This document shows, piece by piece, positions 16,021 to 25,557 of a stretch of DNA of 64,000 nucleotides (within the stretch, counting starts at the first letter, position 1; each line of letters opens with the position of its first letter). The DNA comes from Paraburkholderia phytofirmans OLGA172 (GTDB lineage: Bacteria > Pseudomonadota > Gammaproteobacteria > Burkholderiales > Burkholderiaceae), in NCBI RefSeq assembly GCF_001634365.1, contig NZ_CP014579.1, positions 1,674,001-1,738,000 on the forward strand. The letters run 5' to 3'. A model generated the notes under the pieces. That model made no database searches. It saw only the letters and a program-made list of their open reading frames with translations, and had not been told where the DNA came from. The translations under genes and the position numbers were made by a program.

Positions 16021-17808
16021 TCAAAACGATTCATCGTCAACTTCCATCAGACATTCCGGCCCCGTACCGATAATTTCAATCTGGTAGCTGATTTCCGGCA
16101 GAAGTCTCGTAAAGTAAAAGCGGGCTGTTGCCAACTTTGTCGAGTAAAAGCGGTCCGATGATCCGGTCTGCGCCAGCGCGATCCGTGCCATCTGCGCCCA
16201 TAGATAGCCGAGCAACAGGTGGCCGATTACGCGCGCATAGTGAACGGCGGCCGCGCCGACCGAATCCGGATTTTCCGATGCACCATCGAGAATGATGCCC
16301 GTCACGCTTCGCGCTTGTGCAAGCGCCACCAGCAGCGAGCGTGAGAATTGGGCCATATCCACGTCGGCCGAACACGCCAGCGCGAAGCCCTCAATCTCGT
16401 CGAACAAACGGTTCAATGCCGTGGCACCGTCTTTCACGACTTTCCGATTGACGAGATCCAATGCCTGAATCCCATTCGTCCCTTCGTATAGCTGGCTGAT
16501 GCGGGCATCGCGGACGTACTGCTCGATGCCGGACTCGACGATATAACCGTGACCACCGAACACCTGCATGCCCAAATTTGTGCTTTCAAAGGCGTTGTCG
16601 GTCAGAAACGCTTTAGCCACCGGTGTGAGCAGCGCCACGCGAGCTGCGGCATCGGCACGCCTTGCACGGTCGCCGTGCGAGGCCTCCTCGTCAGCGAGAA
16701 CGGCGATCCATGCGGTCAATGCACGACCGCCCTCGGTGTAAGCCCTTTGAGTCAGCAACATGCGCCGCACGTCGGGATGCACGATGATGGGATCGGCAGA
16801 ATATTGCGGAAATTTTGGCCCGGATCCGCTTCTCATCTGGAGCCGCTCCTTTGCATACGCCGCTGACTGCTGGTACACAAAGTCACTCAGGCCGACCGTC
16901 TGCACGGTAACCGCGAGACGCGATGCGTTCATCATCACGAACATCGCGTTCAAGCCCTTGTTTTTCTCCCCGACAAGCCATCCGCGCGCGCCGTCGAAAT
17001 TCATCACGCAGGTCGAGTTTCCGTGTATTCCCATCTTCTCTTCGATCGCCCCACACTGCACTGAATTGCGCACCGTGGGTTTGCCAGGATCATCAAGCAG
17101 GAACTTGGGAACAAGGAACAGCGAGATTCCTTTCGAACCTGGCGGGGCGTCTGGCATTCGTGCGAGCACCAGATGCAAGATATTGTCGGTCAGATCATGC
17201 TCGCCGCCCGAGATAAAGATCTTTGTGCCGGTAATACGGTAAGAGCCGTCTTCGGACGGTTCGGCCCGTGTTCTCAACAATCCCAGATCCGATCCGCAGT
17301 GCGCTTCAGTCAGGCACATCGTCCCGGCCCATTCACCGGAAACGAGCTTCGGTAGATACGAGCGCTTCAGTTCGTCACTCGCGTGCTCGTGCAGGCAGTT
17401 GTATGCACCGTGCGACAGTATCGGATACGCGCTCCATGCCTGATTCGCAGCGCACATCATTTCGGTAACCGCGTTGCCCACCGCCTGCGGCAACGCCTGC
17501 CCACCGAAATCAGCCGAGCACGTGAGCGCCGGCCACCCGCCTTCCATGTACTGACGATATGCTTCCTTGAATCCAGACGGTGTCCTGACTTCTCCGGCGC
17601 TTTCACGCGTACAGCCCTCGCGGTCGCCAGACAGATTCAACGGCTGCAGGATCTCGCTGCAAAACTTGCCGGCCTCTATGAGCACCTGGTCGATTGTGGC
17701 TGCATCCAGGTCCTGGTACGGCGGCATCTGCGCAAAGCGTGCTTCGACGTTCAGCAATTCATGCAGAACAAAATGCATGTCGCGTATTGGCGGATTATAT
17801 TTACCCAT
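16021..17808 (-). CDS. acyl-CoA dehydrogenase (large, DmdC-type)
   Basis: A 595-residue FAD enzyme that oxidises an acyl-CoA to the 2-enoyl-CoA. It has the N-terminal helical domain, the middle domain with CLTEAHCGSDLGLLRTRAE and the KIFISGGEHDL strand, a helical FAD domain with QVFGGHGYIVESGIEQYVRDARISQLYEGTNGIQALDLV, and an extra C-terminal domain of about 120 residues. The Glu in YEGTNGIQALDL is the family's catalytic-base region. Length and layout match the group often annotated as 3-methylmercaptopropionyl-CoA dehydrogenase (DmdC), but most members act on other acyl-CoAs. It is the last gene of the 21.0-16.0 kb operon, 34 bp behind the CoA ligase. Confidence 0.88.
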   Translation of the reverse strand: MGKYNPPIRDMHFVLHELLNVEARFAQMPPYQDLDAATIDQVLIEAGKFCSEILQPLNLSGDREGCTRESAGEVRTPSGFKEAYRQYMEGGWPALTCSADFGGQALPQAVGNAVTEMMCAANQAWSAYPILSHGAYNCLHEHASDELKRSYLPKLVSGEWAGTMCLTEAHCGSDLGLLRTRAEPSEDGSYRITGTKIFISGGEHDLTDNILHLVLARMPDAPPGSKGISLFLVPKFLLDDPGKPTVRNSVQCGAIEEKMGIHGNSTCVMNFDGARGWLVGEKNKGLNAMFVMMNASRLAVTVQTVGLSDFVYQQSAAYAKERLQMRSGSGPKFPQYSADPIIVHPDVRRMLLTQRAYTEGGRALTAWIAVLADEEASHGDRARRADAAARVALLTPVAKAFLTDNAFESTNLGMQVFGGHGYIVESGIEQYVRDARISQLYEGTNGIQALDLVNRKVVKDGATALNRLFDEIEGFALACSADVDMAQFSRSLLVALAQARSVTGIILDGASENPDSVGAAAVHYARVIGHLLLGYLWAQMARIALAQTGSSDRFYSTKLATARFYFTRLLPEISYQIEIIGTGPECLMEVDDESF

Positions 17809-17842
17809 TGTCGTGTCTGAGTTTTCCCATTAGGTTGTCAAT

Positions 17843-19492
17843 TCAGGCGCGCAACGCGCGACGGAGCACTTTTCCTACCGGCGACTTCGGCAGGGCGTCG
17901 ATGAATTCGAATTGCCGGGGCACCTTGTACGCAGTCAGGAATTCGCGAGAAAACTGCTGAAGGGCGTCTTCCGTAAGCATGCGATCGCGGGCTACGACAA
18001 ATACTTTGAGTGCTTCGCCGGTCTTTTCATCTGGTACGCCAATGCACGCGCACTCAAGAACCCCTTGATGCGAACTCACGACCGACTCGATCTCGTTCGG
18101 ATATACGTTGAAGCCCGACACCAATACGACGTCCTTCTTGCGGTCGATGATTGTGAGGAAACCGTCCGGATCGACCATGCCGATATCGCCGGTGCGCAGA
18201 AAGCCATCCGGAGTGAACGCCGCCTGCGTCTCTTCCGGCCGGTTCCAGTAGCGACTCATCACTTGCGGTCCCTTGACCGCAATTTCGCCCGCCACGCCGG
18301 CAGGGACTTCGTTCCCTTCATCGTCGAGCAGTACAAGGTCAGTCGACGCAAACGGCAAGCCAACACTGCCTTCGTGCCCTGCCGAATGAAGCGGCATCGC
18401 GCAAACGCCCGGCGATGCCTCCGTCAGCCCATACGCCCCCTGAAGGCGACAACCCGTCAGTTCGCGCCATCTTTTCGCGACTTCCGGTTCCACCTGAGCA
18501 CCCGCTCCGGTAGTTTGCCGGAGGCAGCTGAGATCCTGATTTCGGAACGGCTCATACTCCAGAAGTGCGTTAAACAACGTGTTCACGCCGAGCAGAAAAG
18601 TGAAGCGGTGATCCCGAAGCTCGCTGACGAAATGCTCAAGATCGCGAGGATTCGGGATAAGTACATTCTTGCGTACCATGGCGACCGAAAAAATGCAGCC
18701 CATGGATAGTCCCATGATGTGATACATCGGCAGAATGGTCACCAGGCACTCGTCTGCCTTCCCGAAGCCCGCCCGGAACCAGTCGGACATCATTTGAATA
18801 TTCGCGACAAAGTTCCGGTGAGTGAGCACAGCCGCTTTTTGCTTGCCGGTCGTCCCCCCCGTGTACTGCAGAAAGGCCATCATATCCAGCGTGACTGTCG
18901 GCACCGAAAGCGGCGTGCGCCGCCCAATCGTGAGCGCATCGATGAAGCGGCGTTCTCCCGCCGCCACGGGGCTAGCCTTCGTATCGATGTCAGGAGCTTC
19001 GACGCCCTTTGCCAGTTCCCTGAATGACTGCATTTCGCCAGCCGCGACCACGACGATCTTGCGAGCTTTGCCGTCGATCTCCGTTGGCACAGCGGCGATC
19101 GACTTCTCGGAAACCACCAGCAGGCTCGCACCGCTGTCCTGCATGTGGAAGAGTATCTCTCGAGTCGTGTAGTTCGGGTTAAGGTTGACAAGCGTCAGAC
19201 CGGCCCGCAATGCGCCGAACACGACGATGGGATAGTGCAGAAGGTTCGGCAGCATGATTGCGACACGGTCCCCGGCACTGAGTCCCTCAACATTCAGCAA
19301 GTAGCTCGCAAAAGCACGACTCAATGTATCCAGTTCCCTGAAGCTAAGTGACGATCCGACGCATACGAATGCGGTCTGGTCGGGGCGTTCCGCACTTGCC
19401 CGATCGAGGAAGTCGACGATTGAATGGTATCCGTCAATGTCGATCTCAAAAGGAACTCCATCCTGATACTGCGGCTGCCAAATCCGCTCCAT
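17843..19492 (-). CDS. long-chain fatty-acid-CoA ligase-like AMP-binding enzyme
   Basis: A 549-residue member of the ANL superfamily that activates a carboxylic acid with ATP and couples it to CoA. Core motifs are present: YTGGTTGKQKAAVLTH (P-loop), QGAYGLTEASPG, FLRTGDIGMVDPDGFLTIIDRKKD, and the C-terminal Lys in LPKSPVGKVLRRALRA. FadD-like sequence suggests a medium- or long-chain acid or an isoprenoid acid. It sits between the DsbA-type isomerase and the acyl-CoA dehydrogenase, and is likely the entry step of this pathway. Confidence 0.88.
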   Translation of the reverse strand: MERIWQPQYQDGVPFEIDIDGYHSIVDFLDRASAERPDQTAFVCVGSSLSFRELDTLSRAFASYLLNVEGLSAGDRVAIMLPNLLHYPIVVFGALRAGLTLVNLNPNYTTREILFHMQDSGASLLVVSEKSIAAVPTEIDGKARKIVVVAAGEMQSFRELAKGVEAPDIDTKASPVAAGERRFIDALTIGRRTPLSVPTVTLDMMAFLQYTGGTTGKQKAAVLTHRNFVANIQMMSDWFRAGFGKADECLVTILPMYHIMGLSMGCIFSVAMVRKNVLIPNPRDLEHFVSELRDHRFTFLLGVNTLFNALLEYEPFRNQDLSCLRQTTGAGAQVEPEVAKRWRELTGCRLQGAYGLTEASPGVCAMPLHSAGHEGSVGLPFASTDLVLLDDEGNEVPAGVAGEIAVKGPQVMSRYWNRPEETQAAFTPDGFLRTGDIGMVDPDGFLTIIDRKKDVVLVSGFNVYPNEIESVVSSHQGVLECACIGVPDEKTGEALKVFVVARDRMLTEDALQQFSREFLTAYKVPRQFEFIDALPKSPVGKVLRRALRA

Positions 19493-19636
19493 GTTTCCCG
19501 TCTCCTGTTAGCATTTTCTGTAATGAACTGCTGCGCAGCCCGGATTGGCGGCTACCGCTGCTCAGCCGGAAGCCGCGCCATCCGGCTCGCGAAACACGCC
19601 GGCACAAGCGCAGCCGCTGCGGCCGCAGCAGTCGCA

Positions 19637-20233
19637 TCAATCGAACTGCAACGCATCCCGCACGAAATTGAGGCGGTCCTGCCCGAAGAACATCTGTTCA
19701 CCAACAAACATAGTCGGTGCGCCAAAGAGCCCTCTGGCAACCGCCGCATCGGTGTCTGCCTTGAGCTTTTCCTTGACTGCCGGATCCTGGACGATTTCGA
19801 AGATCAGCTCCGGATCGAGATCTCCGTTTCGCAGCACCGCTTTCAGCGTCTCCATGTCCCCAAGGTTGTGGGGCGTTTCCCACATCGCCCGGAAGATCAC
19901 GTCCACATAGCGATCGAACAATCCCTCGTCGCGCATCCGTGTACCCGTTGCGCCGCGCATCAAGACAAGCGTGTTAATCGGAAAGTACGGGTTATGCTCG
20001 AAACGGACGCCGTAACTCGCCGCGAACTGCGCCAGATCTCGCTGCATCCATGCAGCTTTTGCCGGAACCGTAGCCGGCGACGCGTTGTTGGTAGCCTTAT
20101 GGATTGCGCCTAGCAGTACGGGCTTCAATGCAAGCTCCGCGCCATACTCGGAGGCGATCTTCGGCAATTGCGTCCAGGCAAGGTATGCGGTAGGGCTACC
20201 GAAATCGAAGTAGAAGTCAATGCGTTTGGACAT
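19637..20233 (-). CDS. DsbA-family 2-hydroxychromene-2-carboxylate isomerase-like protein
   Basis: A 198-residue kappa-class glutathione transferase-like protein. The N-terminus IDFYFDFGSPTAYLAWTQLP has the family FDFGSPxxYL motif that replaces the thioredoxin CxxC, and the cis-Pro region reads FGAPTMFVGEQMFFGQDRL. Characterised relatives isomerise 2-hydroxychromene-2-carboxylate with glutathione in naphthalene degradation. Here the neighbours are fatty-acid-type enzymes, so the actual substrate is open. The start at 20233 gives the conserved N-terminus. It follows the SDR gene by 50 bp in the same direction. Confidence 0.85.
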   Translation of the reverse strand: MSKRIDFYFDFGSPTAYLAWTQLPKIASEYGAELALKPVLLGAIHKATNNASPATVPAKAAWMQRDLAQFAASYGVRFEHNPYFPINTLVLMRGATGTRMRDEGLFDRYVDVIFRAMWETPHNLGDMETLKAVLRNGDLDPELIFEIVQDPAVKEKLKADTDAAVARGLFGAPTMFVGEQMFFGQDRLNFVRDALQFD

Positions 20234-20283
20234 ATGCGGTTCCTGGATAACAGATAGGGTTGAGCAGCGCTTCTCGCCACGTG

Positions 20284-21027
20284 TCACCACGTCTCTCGCC
20301 ACGGACGCAGGTCGAGCTCGTGCGTCCAGGCGTCACGCGACTGGGTGTAGAGATGCCAATAGTTATCCGCGATATGCTCCGGATTAAGAATGCCGTCGTC
20401 GCTTTTTGTCGCGTACCGCTCCGGAAAATTCTCCCGGATGAAGTCCGTGTCAATCGCACCATCCACAACCACGTGTGCGACGTGGATATTCTTTGGCCCG
20501 AGCTCACGCGCCATGCTCTGAGCCAAGGCACGCAGCGCGTGCTTCGCTCCCGCAAAGGCTGCAAAATTGGCGGATCCGCGAATCGCCGCAGTCGCCCCGG
20601 TAAAGATAATCGTTCCCCGCTGTCGGGCGACCATGCGTTTGGCCACTTCCCGCCCGTACAGGAATCCACTGAAGCAGGCCATCTCCCAGATCTTGAAGTA
20701 CTTGCGTGCGGTCTCCTCAAGAATGCTGCAGGGAACGTTCGCGCCGATGTTGAACACCATCACCTCAATCGGACCAATCTCCTGCTCGATCCTCGACACG
20801 ACATCGATGACGTCTTCCTCCTTGCGAGCGTCGGACCCGAACCCCACCGCCGTGCCCCCCTCCGCCTCGATCTGCTTGATCAAGGGTTCGAGTTTTTCGG
20901 CCTGCCGACGCACCACGCAAGCAACCATGCCCTCGCGCGCGAACCTGCGGGCAATTGTCCCTCCGGTTGCATCGCCCGCGCCGATCACCAGTGCCGCCGG
21001 CCGCTTATTTGTTGTTTCACCTGCCAT
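20284..21027 (-). CDS. SDR-family protein with altered catalytic residues
   Basis: A 247-residue Rossmann protein with a glycine-rich motif VIGAGDATGG (14-23). At the catalytic positions it has K162 of YxxxK, but the Tyr is Phe158 (FAAFAGAKHA). The Ser position 13 residues earlier is Ala145 (FTGATA), with Thr next to it. Classical SDR chemistry would therefore be impaired, though the family is clearly expressed in an operon. The second ATG (21027) is the likely start: AAAGGAG lies 6 bases before it and would overlap the first ATG (21033). It heads the 21.0-16.0 kb operon, with an operator-like site just upstream. Confidence 0.82.
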   Translation of the reverse strand: MAGETTNKRPAALVIGAGDATGGTIARRFAREGMVACVVRRQAEKLEPLIKQIEAEGGTAVGFGSDARKEEDVIDVVSRIEQEIGPIEVMVFNIGANVPCSILEETARKYFKIWEMACFSGFLYGREVAKRMVARQRGTIIFTGATAAIRGSANFAAFAGAKHALRALAQSMARELGPKNIHVAHVVVDGAIDTDFIRENFPERYATKSDDGILNPEHIADNYWHLYTQSRDAWTHELDLRPWRETW

Positions 21028-21044
21028 GCTCATCTCCTTTAATT

Positions 21045-21063
21045 AACGCACGTTCATTTATAA
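21045..21063. promoter_or_regulatory. TetR operator candidate upstream of the SDR operon
   Basis: AACGCACGTTCATTTATAA lies 18 bp upstream of the SDR start. It matches the site at 25804-25822 upstream of the thiolase operon at 15 of 19 positions. The AACGNACGTT core is typical of TetR-family regulators of fatty-acid genes. The TetR gene at 21258 is the obvious candidate regulator. Confidence 0.6.
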
Positions 21064-21257
21064 ATCGACACCGCGAATATGCCTAGTCATTGATTACCCT
21101 AGTATCGCTTTCACACAACGACCGAGAGATCGAAGGGATTGGGGCGATATAGCGCGACGTCGGCAGACCCGGAGAAACTCGGGCTTGAATGATTGGTAAA
21201 CGACGGTTATGCTATCCTGTAAGGATTGTCACCGAGGGAATTTAGCGGAGCCTCAAC

Positions 21258-21827
21258 ATGCGTTACTCCAGTACCCACAAGGCAGAAACCCGCCAAAGAC
21301 TCATAGCCAGCAGCAAAGCCATTGCGAAGCGCGGCGGGTTCGCAACCACGGGCGTCGATGCGCTGATGGGATCGATCGGGCTCACTGGCGGTGCTTTCTA
21401 CAACCACTTCCCGTCCAAGGATGCGCTCTTCGAGGCCCTGGTTGCCGAGGAAGTTGAAAAGAGCACCGAGATGCTCGCTGGCGACGGCACCTCCCCTGTC
21501 GATCATGTAGCCAAGTGCCTACGAAACTACTTGAGCTCCTTTCACGCATTGCACCCCGAGGAAGGCTGCGTCCTTCCCACGCTCGGGCCGGAGATCGCCC
21601 GCGCAGCACCCGATGTGCGCGAGGCCGTTGAGGACGCAGTCAAACGCATCCAGAAGAGCTGGAGCAATCGCACCGGCGATTCCGACGCGGCGTGGGCACT
21701 CATCGCTCAGTGTGTGGGGGCGTTGGTGCTCGCGCGTGCCGTCGAGACCGAGCGCACACGAAAGGAGATCCTGGCGGCCAGCCGCCGATTTCTGGCCAAA
21801 GCCCTCGCGATGGATTCGCTGCGCTGA
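21258..21827 (+). CDS. TetR/AcrR-family repressor of the acyl-CoA island
   Basis: A 189-residue repressor with the TetR HTH at residues about 8-55 (ETRQRLIASSKAIAKRGGFATTGVDALMGSIGLTGGAFYNHFPSKDALFEALV). The C-terminal ligand domain contains EEGCVLPTLGPEIARAAPDVREAVEDAV. It is transcribed away from the SDR operon and lies inside the catabolic cluster. Two matching operator-like sites flank the cluster halves, so it probably represses both and is relieved by an acyl-CoA intermediate. That effector is an inference from the family. Confidence 0.88.
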   Translation: MRYSSTHKAETRQRLIASSKAIAKRGGFATTGVDALMGSIGLTGGAFYNHFPSKDALFEALVAEEVEKSTEMLAGDGTSPVDHVAKCLRNYLSSFHALHPEEGCVLPTLGPEIARAAPDVREAVEDAVKRIQKSWSNRTGDSDAAWALIAQCVGALVLARAVETERTRKEILAASRRFLAKALAMDSLR

Positions 21828-21973
21828 GTGGCGGCGGTGAGATGTCGGCGGATATTTCCACTCGTCGCCACCCAAGGCGTAGATACATTCGCCAGCCATC
21901 TTCGCCGCCTCCATATCGACAAACCGACGTCGTCATCTTCCTGGCGACGGCCGGTTCCCGACTTGCTACAGTC

Positions 21974-22690
21974 CTAGCTGATTTGAATGTCCGTATAGTC
22001 GATCCAGATCAGGAGCCGATCTTCCAGGACATTGTAGTTGTCGTCACAGAGATAGGCCCTTCTTCGATTCGGAATCAGCAGGCCGTTCGATTCCGCTAAA
22101 TCGGACGTGTAATGCGCAACGTTACAACCTCCAGCAATATCCAGCGTGTAGTCCTGGCGGCGCAGCAGGAAGTCATCGCCAAAGTAGAACGTCTGGACGG
22201 CGCTATGGCTGACGATATCCGGCGGGAGGGTCACGCGCAGCGCACGCCACGTCTCGTCTCCATGTCGAAGCGGAGCCCCTTCCTCGACCGTCACCCCGGG
22301 TAACGTAAACATGAACGGCGCGTTGAGATAGATCCACTGCGTATAGCCGCCAAAATACGCCCGGTCCAATGGATCCCACGCCGTATCCAGATCGTGCCCA
22401 GCAAAGTGCTCGCGCGGATTCGTCCGCTCGCTCAGCATGTCGCCATCGAGCGTCTCCACGGTCACGCGGTTCGGCGTGAAGCGCGCAAGCCTGTCTGCCG
22501 TGCCAAACGGTGTGATCGAACTCGCTTGCCGGTGCGTGGAAACCATCACACGGCGTGGCTCAGGAGCTTGTGGCGCTTTGCGATCGAGCAATTGACCACC
22601 GCTGACAATCGTCGCGGCAACGTTGCTAAAGCTATTCCAGCGCTCAACCCCGCCATGCGCCCGAAGGACGGATGCCAGTAATTGATTCAT
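21974..22690 (-). CDS. uncharacterised protein encoded in an acyl-CoA island (HGGxxxWNxF family)
   Basis: A 238-residue protein with no recognised domain. The N-terminus LRAHGGVERWNSF resembles the start of LolA/LolB-like barrel proteins, and the rest is beta-rich with many aromatic residues (AYFGGYTQWIYLNAPFMFTLPGV; TFYFGDDFLLRRQDYTLDIAGG). There is no signal peptide or membrane helix. The start at 22690 follows AGGAG by 8 bases. It is cotranscribed behind the MaoC-like gene. A shorter relative lacking about 85 central residues lies at 26627-27211. A binding or carrier role for a hydrophobic substrate is conceivable but unproven. Confidence 0.7.
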   Translation of the reverse strand: MNQLLASVLRAHGGVERWNSFSNVAATIVSGGQLLDRKAPQAPEPRRVMVSTHRQASSITPFGTADRLARFTPNRVTVETLDGDMLSERTNPREHFAGHDLDTAWDPLDRAYFGGYTQWIYLNAPFMFTLPGVTVEEGAPLRHGDETWRALRVTLPPDIVSHSAVQTFYFGDDFLLRRQDYTLDIAGGCNVAHYTSDLAESNGLLIPNRRRAYLCDDNYNVLEDRLLIWIDYTDIQIS

Positions 22691-22746
22691 CGAAAAAACT
22701 CCTGTTTCCTCGGATAGTGATTCGAATTCGTTCGTAGCTCGTGCGC

Positions 22747-23199
22747 TCAACGCGGACGAGCGAACACCAAAAATCTCGGACGAGCATTGAACACCACGTC
22801 ACCCGCCTCATTCAGCGTATCGGCGGATACGGCGACAATGCCTCGGTCCTGCTTCGACTTCGACGTCGTCACATCAACGATCGTGCTGACGACACGCAGC
22901 ACATCCCCCGCCCTGACCGGCTTCAGCCAACCGATTTCGCCACCCATGCCAATGACGCCGCAGGCGAACGGAAGACCACCCGAAGTCCAGAGTCGCATTG
23001 TGATCGCAGCGGTATACCAGCCGCTGGCGACGAGTCCGCCGAAGAACGTCGAGCGTCCGGCCTCCTCGTCAAGGTGGAAGGGCTGCGGATCGAACTGTTG
23101 AGCGAATCGCTTCATGTCTTCTTCGTCAACGGCAAAGGAGCCGGATTCGAAGCGCATCCCGGCAGAGAGGTCTTCCAGATAAAGTAGCTCCATATTCAT
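22747..23199 (-). CDS. MaoC-like enoyl-CoA hydratase (hot-dog fold)
   Basis: A 150-residue hot-dog protein. The MaoC hydratase motif is visible: FAQQFDPQPFHLDEEAGRSTFFGGLVASGWYTAAI contains the catalytic Asp and His pair (DxxxxH) of R-specific hydratases. It would hydrate a 2-enoyl-CoA made by the acyl-CoA dehydrogenase. ATG codons at 23199 and 23193 are both possible, as GGGA lies close upstream. It lies between the flavoprotein and unknown-family genes of the same operon. Confidence 0.85.
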   Translation of the reverse strand: MNMELLYLEDLSAGMRFESGSFAVDEEDMKRFAQQFDPQPFHLDEEAGRSTFFGGLVASGWYTAAITMRLWTSGGLPFACGVIGMGGEIGWLKPVRAGDVLRVVSTIVDVTTSKSKQDRGIVAVSADTLNEAGDVVFNARPRFLVFARPR

Positions 23200-23363
23200 C
23201 AATCCCGTTGTACCTGCGATAACGGCGGCAAGCCTCCCCGGACTGCGGATAGGCGACCGACAGCGCCGATGTCGTCATTTCGACATCGGCGTGCCCCACG
23301 TTTTGAAAAATGCCCGCGCGCGAAACACGCAGACCGGGTACTAACCGACCATTGCCGCCTCGA

Positions 23364-24338
23364 TCAGCCGAGCAGTTGTCCCAGCCGCCCATGGATCAGC
23401 CTCGTGGCGTCGGACATGATGCGATCGATCAGTTCTTTCACAGTAGGAATGTCGTCGATCAGACCCGCCACCATCCCGCAGCTCCACGCGCCTGCATCCA
23501 TTTCGCCATCGAGCATGACCTTGGGATAGACACCGGAAACCTGTTCGACGATGTCCTCGATCTGCAGGTCGCCGCCTCTCTCCCGTTCGATTTCGAGCAG
23601 GCGATCGACGCCGGTATTCTTCAGGACGCGCTCGGTATTTCTCAGGCTGCGCATGACCAGCCGCGTATCCAGCTCCGTCGCAGCCACGATCGCCTTCTTG
23701 ACGTTTTCGTGCACGGGCGCTTCTTTGGTCGCAACGAAGCGCGTGCCCATGTTCATCCCATCGGCTCCCATTGCGAGCGCGGCGACGAGACTGCGAGCGT
23801 CTGCCATGCCTCCCGATGCCACAAACGGAACCTTGAGTTCGTCTGCTGCGCGCGGGAGAAGGATCATATTGGGCACGTCGTCCTCGCCCGGATGTCCGCC
23901 GCATTCAAATCCGTCCACGCTGACGGCGTCGCAACCGATCTTTTCCGCCTTGAGCGCATGGCGAACAGACGTGCATTTGTGGATCACCTTGATGCCCGCG
24001 GCTTTGAACAGCGGCATATATTGTTCAGGACTGCGTCCCGCCGTTTCGACGATCCTCACTCCCCCTTCCGCGATCGCAGCAATGTATTCCGGATAGGGGG
24101 GCGACGAGAATGTAGGAAGGAATGTGACGTTCACGCCGAAGGGCTTGTCTGTCATCTCGCGACACTTCGCAATCTCTTTGGAAAGCAGCTCCGGGGTCTT
24201 CTGTGTCAACGCAGTGATCAGCCCAAGACCGCCTGCGTTCGAGACCGCTGACGCCAGCTCTGCCAGGCCGACAAAGTGCATGCCGCCCTGGATAATCGGA
24301 TGCGCAATGCCAAACAGCTCGGTGATACGTGTCTTCAT
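23364..24338 (-). CDS. nitronate monooxygenase-family flavoprotein
   Basis: A 324-residue FMN TIM barrel of the NMO / 2-nitropropane dioxygenase family. Visible are IAHPIIQGGMHFVG (19-residue FMN entry), SNAGGLGLI, the FGVNVTF strand, DGFECGGHPGED (the family GxxxGGH motif carrying the catalytic His), and VASGGMADARSLVAALAMGADGMNMGTRF (phosphate loop). Homologues in catabolic clusters oxidise or reduce enones or enoyl-CoA-like compounds rather than nitronates. Second gene of the thiolase operon, 34 bp behind it. Confidence 0.85.
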   Translation of the reverse strand: MKTRITELFGIAHPIIQGGMHFVGLAELASAVSNAGGLGLITALTQKTPELLSKEIAKCREMTDKPFGVNVTFLPTFSSPPYPEYIAAIAEGGVRIVETAGRSPEQYMPLFKAAGIKVIHKCTSVRHALKAEKIGCDAVSVDGFECGGHPGEDDVPNMILLPRAADELKVPFVASGGMADARSLVAALAMGADGMNMGTRFVATKEAPVHENVKKAIVAATELDTRLVMRSLRNTERVLKNTGVDRLLEIERERGGDLQIEDIVEQVSGVYPKVMLDGEMDAGAWSCGMVAGLIDDIPTVKELIDRIMSDATRLIHGRLGQLLG

Positions 24339-24372
24339 GAGGGTTTCCTTTGATGCAAACGTGACTTGAATT

Positions 24373-25557
24373 TCAAACAACTTCGAACAGGCCGGCGGCA
24401 CCCATACCGCCTCCGATGCACATGGTGACAACGACATATTTTTCGCCGCGACGCTTCCCCTCGAGCAGGGCGTGACCCACCAGGCGCGCCCCGGTCATGC
24501 CATAGGGATGGCCGATTGAAATGCCACCACCATTCACGTTCAGCTTCTCCGGATCGATACCCAATCTGTCCCGGCAATAGATCACCTGACACGCAAACGC
24601 TTCGTTCAATTCCCAGAGACCTATGTCGTCGATTTTCAGTCCGTGACGCGCCAGCAGTTTGGGCACGGCAAAGACGGGCCCGACACCCATTTCCTCCGGT
24701 GCGCATCCCGCCACTGCAATACCGCGATACACACCCAACGGTTGCAGGCCACGCCGCTGCGCCAACCTGCTGTCCATCAAGACGCTGGCTGATGCACCGT
24801 CGGATAACTGGCTTGCGTTTCCGCCAGTCGTGACCCCGTCAGGAATGGCAGGTCTGACCTGTGCCAACGTGTCTACTGTGGTGTCCGGACGATTTCCTTC
24901 GTCGCGATCCAACGTCACCTCGCGATAGCCAATCGTCCCAGTTTCCTTGTCGGCGACTGCCATGGTGACCTTCATCGGGACAATTTCCTTACTGAAACGC
25001 CCTTCACGTTGCGCCACAGCAGTACGACGTTGCGACTCCGCAGCGTAGATGTCCTGCGCCTCCCGAGACACGCCATATTTCCTTGAAACGATCTCTGCTG
25101 TCTGAAGCATCGGGATGTAAGCGTTAGGCACACGCTCGACCAACGCGCTGTCGGCGTCAGCGCCGACCCAGTCTACGAACTTGTTCTGTACCAGCGAAAT
25201 ACTCTCCTGTCCGCCAGCAACAACGACATCCATACCGTCGACAATAATCTGCTTGGCGGCGATCGATACCGCCATGAGGCCGGAGGCGCACTGTCGATCG
25301 ACAGTCTGACCCGCAACGGTCAACGGCAGATCCGCTGCAAGCGCTCCCAAACGCGCGACGTTCATGCCAGAGGTACCTGCGGCCATCGACGTACCGATTA
25401 CCACATCATCGACCTCGCTCGGGTCGACTCCGGCTCTTTGGACAGCATGCGAAACCACGTGGCCGACCATAGCCGGTGATTTCGTCATGTTCAGCGATCC
25501 CTTGTAGGCCCGGCCGATTCCCGTGCGAGCCGTAGAAACGATGACAGCTTCTCTCAT
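24373..25557 (-). CDS. acetyl-CoA acyltransferase (thiolase)
   Basis: A 394-residue thiolase that cleaves 3-oxoacyl-CoA with CoA. The acyl-enzyme Cys90 is in [11 protein letters not shown]. The His is in [17 protein letters not shown] and the second Cys in [18 protein letters not shown]. Length and motifs fit the FadA/PcaF group. It is the first gene of the leftward operon thiolase, flavoprotein, MaoC, unknown protein. An operator-like site lies about 250 bp upstream. Confidence 0.9.
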   Translation of the reverse strand: MREAVIVSTARTGIGRAYKGSLNMTKSPAMVGHVVSHAVQRAGVDPSEVDDVVIGTSMAAGTSGMNVARLGALAADLPLTVAGQTVDRQCASGLMAVSIAAKQIIVDGMDVVVAGGQESISLVQNKFVDWVGADADSALVERVPNAYIPMLQTAEIVSRKYGVSREAQDIYAAESQRRTAVAQREGRFSKEIVPMKVTMAVADKETGTIGYREVTLDRDEGNRPDTTVDTLAQVRPAIPDGVTTGGNASQLSDGASASVLMDSRLAQRRGLQPLGVYRGIAVAGCAPEEMGVGPVFAVPKLLARHGLKIDDIGLWELNEAFACQVIYCRDRLGIDPEKLNVNGGGISIGHPYGMTGARLVGHALLEGKRRGEKYVVVTMCIGGGMGAAGLFEVV

